DNA of 64,000 nt from Candidatus Endomicrobium procryptotermitis (GTDB lineage: Bacteria; Elusimicrobiota; Endomicrobiia; Endomicrobiales; Endomicrobiaceae). A program made the position numbers and the translations under genes. Shown here in pieces: positions 59,579 through 64,000 of the stretch. The DNA lies in NCBI GenBank assembly GCA_031279415.1, contig JAITIP010000018.1, positions 186,001 to 250,000 of the forward strand, in the 5' to 3' direction. Within the stretch, counting starts at the first letter, position 1. Every line of letters begins with the position of its first letter. The notes beneath the pieces are model-generated. The model worked only from the letters and a program-made list of their open reading frames with translations, was not told the DNA's origin and made no database searches.

Positions 59579-59875
59579 ATGGCGTTTATAAAGAAAACTG
59601 CCGGACATGTATCAAAGACTGGGACAGAAGGTTCTCCGCGTTCCGGAGGAAAGTTCAAAAAGGGCGGACCGATAAGAAAAAAAGTCTGTCGTTTTTGCGC
59701 TGATAAAGTTGAAATAGATTATAAAAATGTAAGTATGCTGAGCGCTTTTATAACTGAAAGAGGCAAAATTCTTTCGGGTCGTATAACGGGCACTTGTGCA
59801 AGACATCAGAGAGAACTCGATACGGCGATTAAAAGAGCGAGAATGCTTGCGCTTATACCTTTTACGGTTAATTAA
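59579..59875 (+). CDS. rpsR: 30S ribosomal protein S18
   Basis: A 98-residue protein with a Gly/Lys-rich N-terminal extension, then [38 protein letters not shown] and [20 protein letters not shown]. The N-terminal CxxC-type pair may bind zinc, as in C+ forms of S18. GGAGG precedes the start. Confidence 0.96.
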   Translation: MAFIKKTAGHVSKTGTEGSPRSGGKFKKGGPIRKKVCRFCADKVEIDYKNVSMLSAFITERGKILSGRITGTCARHQRELDTAIKRARMLALIPFTVN

Positions 59876-59904
59876 TAAGAGTATGCAGGTACACGGAGGA
59901 AACA

Positions 59905-60354
59905 ATGAAAGTTATATTAAGGTCTGACATTACTAATGTCGGCCGTCAAGGAGAGATAAAAGACGTTTCCGCAGGTTTTGTGAGAAATTACCTTGTGCCT
60001 CAAAAGCTTGCAATGGAAGCTACCCCACAAAATATTAAAGTATGGGAAAGGGAAAGAGTAAAGCTTGAAAAGCATAGAGAAGAAATAATAAATAAAGCCA
60101 AAGAAACCGCTTCTCAGATAGAAGCCGCAGAATTCGTCATAAAAGTTAAAGTCGGAGACAATGGTAAAGTTTTTGGTTCGGTAACAAGCGCAAATATTGC
60201 GCGGCTTTTTGAAGAAAAAGGATTTGAAGTAAATAAAAGGGATATTCTTCTTTCAGACAGTATAAAAGATCTCGGAATTTATGAAATAAACATAAGACTT
60301 CACCCTGAAGTCATAGCTAAAATAAAACTTTCCGTGACAAGCGAAAAAGAATAA
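59905..60354 (+). CDS. rplI: 50S ribosomal protein L9
   Basis: A 149-residue large-subunit protein with the N-terminal signature VILRSDITNVGRQGEIKDVS, GFVRNYLVPQKLA, a long connecting helix and a C-terminal domain (GKVFGSVTSANIARLFEEKG). GGAGG lies upstream. A strong terminator follows. Confidence 0.96.
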   Translation: MKVILRSDITNVGRQGEIKDVSAGFVRNYLVPQKLAMEATPQNIKVWERERVKLEKHREEIINKAKETASQIEAAEFVIKVKVGDNGKVFGSVTSANIARLFEEKGFEVNKRDILLSDSIKDLGIYEINIRLHPEVIAKIKLSVTSEKE

Positions 60355-60367
60355 TAATTTTATATAA

Positions 60368-60407
60368 TAAGGTCTGCCGGCCCGGAGCCGGCAGACCTTA
60401 TTTTTTT
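60368..60407 (+). terminator. Strong intrinsic terminator after rplI
   Basis: TAAGGTCTGCCGGC (60368-60381) and GCCGGCAGACCTTA (60387-60400) form a perfect 14-base stem with loop CCGGA, followed by seven T. It closes the rpsF-ssb-rpsR-rplI unit. Confidence 0.95.
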
Positions 60408-60421
60408 AAACGCGGGGTTAT

Positions 60422-61795
60422 ATGGCAAGTTCAAATATCATAGGAAAAGTACCACCACAGGCTATAGATGCGGAGATGGCAGTCATAGGCGCTATGCTTA
60501 TTGAAAAAGAAGCCATAACCAAAGCCATAGACATAATCAGCGAAAAAGATTTTTATAAAGAAATACACGGACAGATTTTCGTTACCGCACGCGACCTTTA
60601 TCTTGAAAATCAGCCTGTTGACATAATTACTCTTTCGGACAGGCTCAAAAAAAACGGCATGTTTGCCGAAGCTGGCGGCGCATCTTATTTGACTTCTCTC
60701 ATAGATTCTGTGCAGACGGCGGCAAACGTAGAGCATTATGCGTCTATCATCCGAGATAAATCGATATTGAGGCAGCTTGTCAACGCAGGTTCCAGCATAG
60801 TCAACGAAGCTTTTAACGAAAAGTATCCTCCTTATGAAGTATTGGACAAATCGCAGGCGGCTTTATTCAATATTTCACAGCAGAACAACAATAAAGGATT
60901 CTCGAAGGTTTCAGAACTTGTAAGGCCGACGCTTAAAAATCTTGAAAAACTACATTCGGATAAAAAAGATATTCCGGGGCTGCGCACCGGTTTTACGGAT
61001 TTTGACGCGATGACCGCAGGTCTTCAGAAATCGGAGCTTATAATTTTGGCGGCGCGTCCTTCAATGGGAAAAACGTCTTTTGCCTTAAATATAGCCGAAC
61101 ATGTAGCTCTTGAAGAAAAGAAGCCCATTGCCATATTTTCACTTGAAATGTCAAAAGAGCTTCTCATGATGAGGTTTCTGGCTTCGCTTTCACGAGTCAA
61201 CGCTCACAATCTTAGAAAAGGCAGATTTGAGACTAAGGATTGGAGCAGGCTTACGACGGCGGCACAAAAAATATCGGAATCTCCTATTTATATAGATGAC
61301 AGCTCAGATATAAGTGCAGTGGAATTGCGCTCTAGAGCAAGAAGGCTAGCTACGGAACTTGAAGCAAAAAAAACGCCTTTATCTTTAATTTTGATAGACT
61401 ATATACAGATTATGCACGGGTCAGGCAGAAATTCCGAATCGCGCCAGCAGGAAATTGCCGAAATTTCACGTTCTCTTAAAGGGCTGGCAAGAGATTTAAA
61501 TATTCCTGTTATTGCTCTTTCCCAGCTTTCAAGAAAAACTGAAGAGCGCGGGAGAAAAGACAATAAGCCACAGCTTTCGGATTTAAGAGAGTCGGGTGCC
61601 ATAGAACAAGACGCCGATGTAGTAGCTTTTATTTACAGAGAAGGCTATTACAATAAAACGGATCCAGAGGTTAAAAATTATGCGACCATTATAATAGGGA
61701 AACAAAGAAACGGTCCCGTAGGTGAAGTTGACCTTACTTTTGAAAGTGAATTTACAAGATTTTCAGATAAATCAGCGAGGGAAGATAATTTGTAA
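60422..61795 (+). CDS. dnaB: Replicative DNA helicase DnaB
   Basis: A hexameric helicase of 457 residues. The N-terminal DnaG-binding domain opens PPQAIDAEMAVIGAMLIEKE. The RecA-type motor has LRTGFTDFDAMTAGLQKSEL, Walker A ARPSMGKTSFALNIA, PIAIFSLEMSKELLMMR, LILIDYIQIM and LSQLSRKTEERGRKDNKPQL. No intein is present. It starts 15 bases after the rplI terminator. Confidence 0.97.
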   Translation: MASSNIIGKVPPQAIDAEMAVIGAMLIEKEAITKAIDIISEKDFYKEIHGQIFVTARDLYLENQPVDIITLSDRLKKNGMFAEAGGASYLTSLIDSVQTAANVEHYASIIRDKSILRQLVNAGSSIVNEAFNEKYPPYEVLDKSQAALFNISQQNNNKGFSKVSELVRPTLKNLEKLHSDKKDIPGLRTGFTDFDAMTAGLQKSELIILAARPSMGKTSFALNIAEHVALEEKKPIAIFSLEMSKELLMMRFLASLSRVNAHNLRKGRFETKDWSRLTTAAQKISESPIYIDDSSDISAVELRSRARRLATELEAKKTPLSLILIDYIQIMHGSGRNSESRQQEIAEISRSLKGLARDLNIPVIALSQLSRKTEERGRKDNKPQLSDLRESGAIEQDADVVAFIYREGYYNKTDPEVKNYATIIIGKQRNGPVGEVDLTFESEFTRFSDKSAREDNL

Positions 61796-61835
61796 CCGTT
61801 TGACAAAAACGGACTTAAACAGAGGTTAATTATCA

Positions 61836-62999
61836 ATGAAAACAAAACCGCCCGCAGCAGTTTCCGTTCCAAGAAGACAACCCGTATTTTTCCGCCATAA
61901 TTGGGTGGAAGTGGATAAAAGCGATTTTCACTTCAATCTCAAAAAAATCAAAGAGTATTTAGCCAAAGACACAAAAATAATGCCCGTGATAAAAGCGAAT
62001 GCTTACGGACACGGAGGTATTGCTCTCGCAAAAGAGGCCCAAAAAGCCGGGGTGTACAGCATAGGTGTATCTTCAATAGACGAAGGAATACAATTTCGTG
62101 AGGCGGGAATAAAAACAAATATTTTGGTTTTGGGAAGCATATTTCCTTTAACAAATCTTGCGGTTGCCGTTGCGCATTCTCTTACTCCGACACTTTCCAG
62201 CATGGCCGGTGTTTTGGCATTAGAAGATCTTGCTATAAGGATCAACAAGAAATTGAATTTTCATCTTGAAATAGACACGGGTATGGGCAGGGTAGGAGCT
62301 TTGCCTGATGCCGCTTTGCCGATAATACAAAAAATCGCGCAGACTCCGGAAATAAGTATGAGCGGAATGTATACGCATTTTGCCGTGGCCGACACCGACC
62401 CTGTATTTACACAAAAGCAGCTTGACACTTTTTTGAAAGTCGTAAAATATGCAAGAACGAACTTTGGGTTAAAATTTATTGCTCATGCCGCAAACTCCGC
62501 TGCATTATTTAGAAATAAAAGAACGCATCTGGATATGGTACGGACTGGAATAAGTCTTTACGGTCTCAGTCCTTTCAAATATGCTGAACGGTTTATAACG
62601 CTTAAACCTGTTTTATCGTGGAAAACTAAAATTATTTTTATGAAAAGGGTTACTGCGGGCTTCTGCGTCAGTTATGGAAGAACATACGTTACTAACAGAG
62701 CTTCGGTGATAGCCACCATCCCGGTCGGATATGCGGACGGATATAACAGACTTTTGTCAAATAAAGGCGATGTTTTGGTACGCGGCAAGCGCTGTCCTAT
62801 CATCGGAAGAGTTACTATGGATATGACAATGATCGATGTTACCGAAGTTAAAGGTGTGGCTTTAGGCGATGAATCGATTTTGATAGGCTCTCAGGGCAAA
62901 GAACAAATAAAAGCCGATGAACTGGCAAAAATACAGGACACGGTAAATTATGAGGTAACGTGCGCCATATCTCCGCGCGTTCCGAGGATTGTTGTATAA
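61836..62999 (+). CDS. alr: Alanine racemase
   Basis: A PLP enzyme making D-alanine for peptidoglycan. It has 387 residues. PLP lysine K53 lies in PVIKANAYGHG. HLEIDTGMGRVG, AHAANSAALFR, MVRTGISLYGL, the catalytic-Tyr region SYGRTYVT and GRVTMDMTMIDVT follow. An N-terminal extension of about 20 residues (to RHNWVEVD) is slightly longer than usual. Confidence 0.95.
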   Translation: MKTKPPAAVSVPRRQPVFFRHNWVEVDKSDFHFNLKKIKEYLAKDTKIMPVIKANAYGHGGIALAKEAQKAGVYSIGVSSIDEGIQFREAGIKTNILVLGSIFPLTNLAVAVAHSLTPTLSSMAGVLALEDLAIRINKKLNFHLEIDTGMGRVGALPDAALPIIQKIAQTPEISMSGMYTHFAVADTDPVFTQKQLDTFLKVVKYARTNFGLKFIAHAANSAALFRNKRTHLDMVRTGISLYGLSPFKYAERFITLKPVLSWKTKIIFMKRVTAGFCVSYGRTYVTNRASVIATIPVGYADGYNRLLSNKGDVLVRGKRCPIIGRVTMDMTMIDVTEVKGVALGDESILIGSQGKEQIKADELAKIQDTVNYEVTCAISPRVPRIVV

Positions 63000-63001
63000 A
63001 T

Positions 63002-63826
63002 ATGATAATAAAAAATACAGCTAAGGCAAGAAGGTTTGCAAGAAAAACAGCCAGAGTGCAGCTTAGCTTTTTATATTCTGCGCTTGAAAGCATAGGACAG
63101 GCCACATCTATGACTTTTGAAACAGCTAAATGGATATTTAAAGGAGCGATACCCATAAAAAGCACGATTTCGCAGATGGTTGAGGTTGGCTGGAGATCTT
63201 TTCCGATTATAATGCTCACATCTTTTTTTACCGGAATGGTTTTGGCTCTTCAGGTAGGTTCTTCTACTAGCAATTTTTTTAACGAACCCGTTTACGTCGG
63301 CACAATTACGGGTTTTTCTCTTGTGATAGAGCTTGGTCCAGTGCTTACTGCTGTCGTTATAAGCGGACGAGTCGGAGCGGCGATTACTGCGGAACTAGGT
63401 ACAATGAAAGTTACGGAACAGCTTGACGCTTTATATACTTTGGGAACGAATCCCATAAAATATTTGGCCGTTCCTCGCTTTCTGGCTCTTTTTTTTATGT
63501 TTCCTTTGCTTGTTGCACTCGCCAACATTATAGGTATTTACGGCGGACTTGTCGTGACCGTGCATACATGGAACGTGCCCACGGCGATATATTGGCAAGA
63601 CGTTCTTGCATTTATGGTAATCAAGACGTTTCTGCACGGATTTATAAAATCTTTCTTTTTCGCACTTATCATTGCGATAATAGCCTGCCATAAAGGGTTT
63701 ACCACCGATGGTGGCGCCGAAGGAGTAGGCAGGGCTACGACGAGTTCTGTGATGATGTCTATGATTTTTATTCTGGTATCGGATTATTTCCTTACTGATA
63801 TCCTTGTGACGCTGGGCATTAAATAG
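63002..63826 (+). CDS. mlaE: MlaE-type ABC transporter permease
   Basis: The inner-membrane permease of the Mla/Mce-type phospholipid transporter, 274 residues with five or six membrane helices. MlaE features are FPIIMLTSFFTGMVLALQVG, ELGPVLTAVVISGRVGAAIT, AELGTMKVTEQLDAL and HKGFTTDGGAEGVGRATTSS. I choose ATG 63002, two bases after the alr stop. A frame start at 62960 lies inside alr. The partner ATPase begins at 63935. Confidence 0.92.
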   Translation: MIIKNTAKARRFARKTARVQLSFLYSALESIGQATSMTFETAKWIFKGAIPIKSTISQMVEVGWRSFPIIMLTSFFTGMVLALQVGSSTSNFFNEPVYVGTITGFSLVIELGPVLTAVVISGRVGAAITAELGTMKVTEQLDALYTLGTNPIKYLAVPRFLALFFMFPLLVALANIIGIYGGLVVTVHTWNVPTAIYWQDVLAFMVIKTFLHGFIKSFFFALIIAIIACHKGFTTDGGAEGVGRATTSSVMMSMIFILVSDYFLTDILVTLGIK

Positions 63827-63934
63827 TCGTTTGATGAAAGATGGACGTAAAAATTTTTTGGAGTTTTTGTATGTATTTATGAAATAAAATAATTTTGGTT
63901 AGTAAAAAAAGTCAAAAAGATATAGAATATACAA

Positions 63935-64000
63935 ATGATAAAAGTGGAGAATTTAAATAAATCGTTCGGAAATAAACGGGTGCTCTGCGGTATAAATTTT
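63935..64000 (+). CDS. mlaF: Start of MlaF-type ABC transporter ATPase (truncated by window edge)
   Basis: The last 22 codons open a frame reading IKVENLNKSFGNKRVLCGIN, the typical N-terminus of ABC ATPases before Walker A. Its place 108 bases after mlaE points to the MlaF-type partner. No catalytic motif is inside the window. Confidence 0.7.
   Translation, partial: MIKVENLNKSFGNKRVLCGINF

Overview
The window is 64 kb of low-G+C bacterial chromosome, dense in housekeeping genes. I support about 68 protein-coding genes, two decayed genes and two tRNAs. Every supported gene lies on the + strand. The envelope genes are Gram-negative (Kdo transferase, three heptosyltransferase-type GT9 domains, O-antigen-ligase-type proteins, MlaE/MlaF, RseP, LpoB-type lipoprotein). 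They sit beside NfnAB, a SpoIID-domain protein and a COG3014/LPP20 lipoprotein cluster. The combination of low G+C, this gene content and at least two decaying genes fits the Elusimicrobiota, perhaps the Endomicrobium lineage. That is an inference from gene content only and no database was searched.

Layout. 0-5 kb: the end of rho, a small relic, a TPR-tailed O-antigen-ligase-type protein, a broken YafK-type L,D-transpeptidase gene and a TPR-tailed GT-C membrane protein. 4.87-5.58 kb: a gene-free stretch full of palindromes. 5.6-13.7 kb: pfkA, tyrS, an LpoB/COG3014/LPP20 envelope cluster, nfnA/nfnB and two small membrane-associated proteins. 13.7-14.0 kb: tRNA-Phe and tRNA-Thr, each with its own terminator. 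14.3-22.6 kb: a second TPR-tailed ligase overlapping the start of a complete F1Fo ATP synthase operon (atpBEFHAGDC). 22.6-26.9 kb: a MORN-type lipoprotein, yebC, ruvCAB and queH. 27.2-34.7 kb: a SpoIID-domain protein, then queA-HD-tgt-yajC-HD-secD-secF, the familiar queuosine/Sec order with two paralogous HD-domain proteins inserted. 34.7-40.2 kb: a MetH-activation-domain-like protein, waaA, an acyltransferase/heptosyltransferase fusion and two more GT9 enzymes. 40.5-50.4 kb: rpsB-tsf-pyrH-frr, a ferredoxin, uppS-cdsA-dxr-rseP-ispG, greA and proS. 50.5-58.0 kb: a purine permease, lpdA, gcvT, a short secretin with three Tad-like pseudopilins, and rfbA. 58.0-58.8 kb: a gene-free region with a palindromic element and the rpsF leader. 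58.8-64 kb: rpsF-ssb-rpsR-rplI-dnaB, alr, mlaE and the start of mlaF.

The genes mostly form tightly packed, often overlapping operons for energy (Nfn, ATP synthase), tRNA queuosine modification, protein export (SecDF-YajC), LPS core and isoprenoid/undecaprenyl synthesis, and translation. The points most worth following are the minimal secretin/TadE cluster without a motor, the paired HD-domain proteins in the tgt/sec operon, the acyltransferase-GT9 fusion, the decayed YafK gene, a terminator inside the atp operon before atpC, an unusually short AtpH, and dispersed intergenic palindromes. I see no CRISPR array, prophage, complete insertion sequence or defence island.
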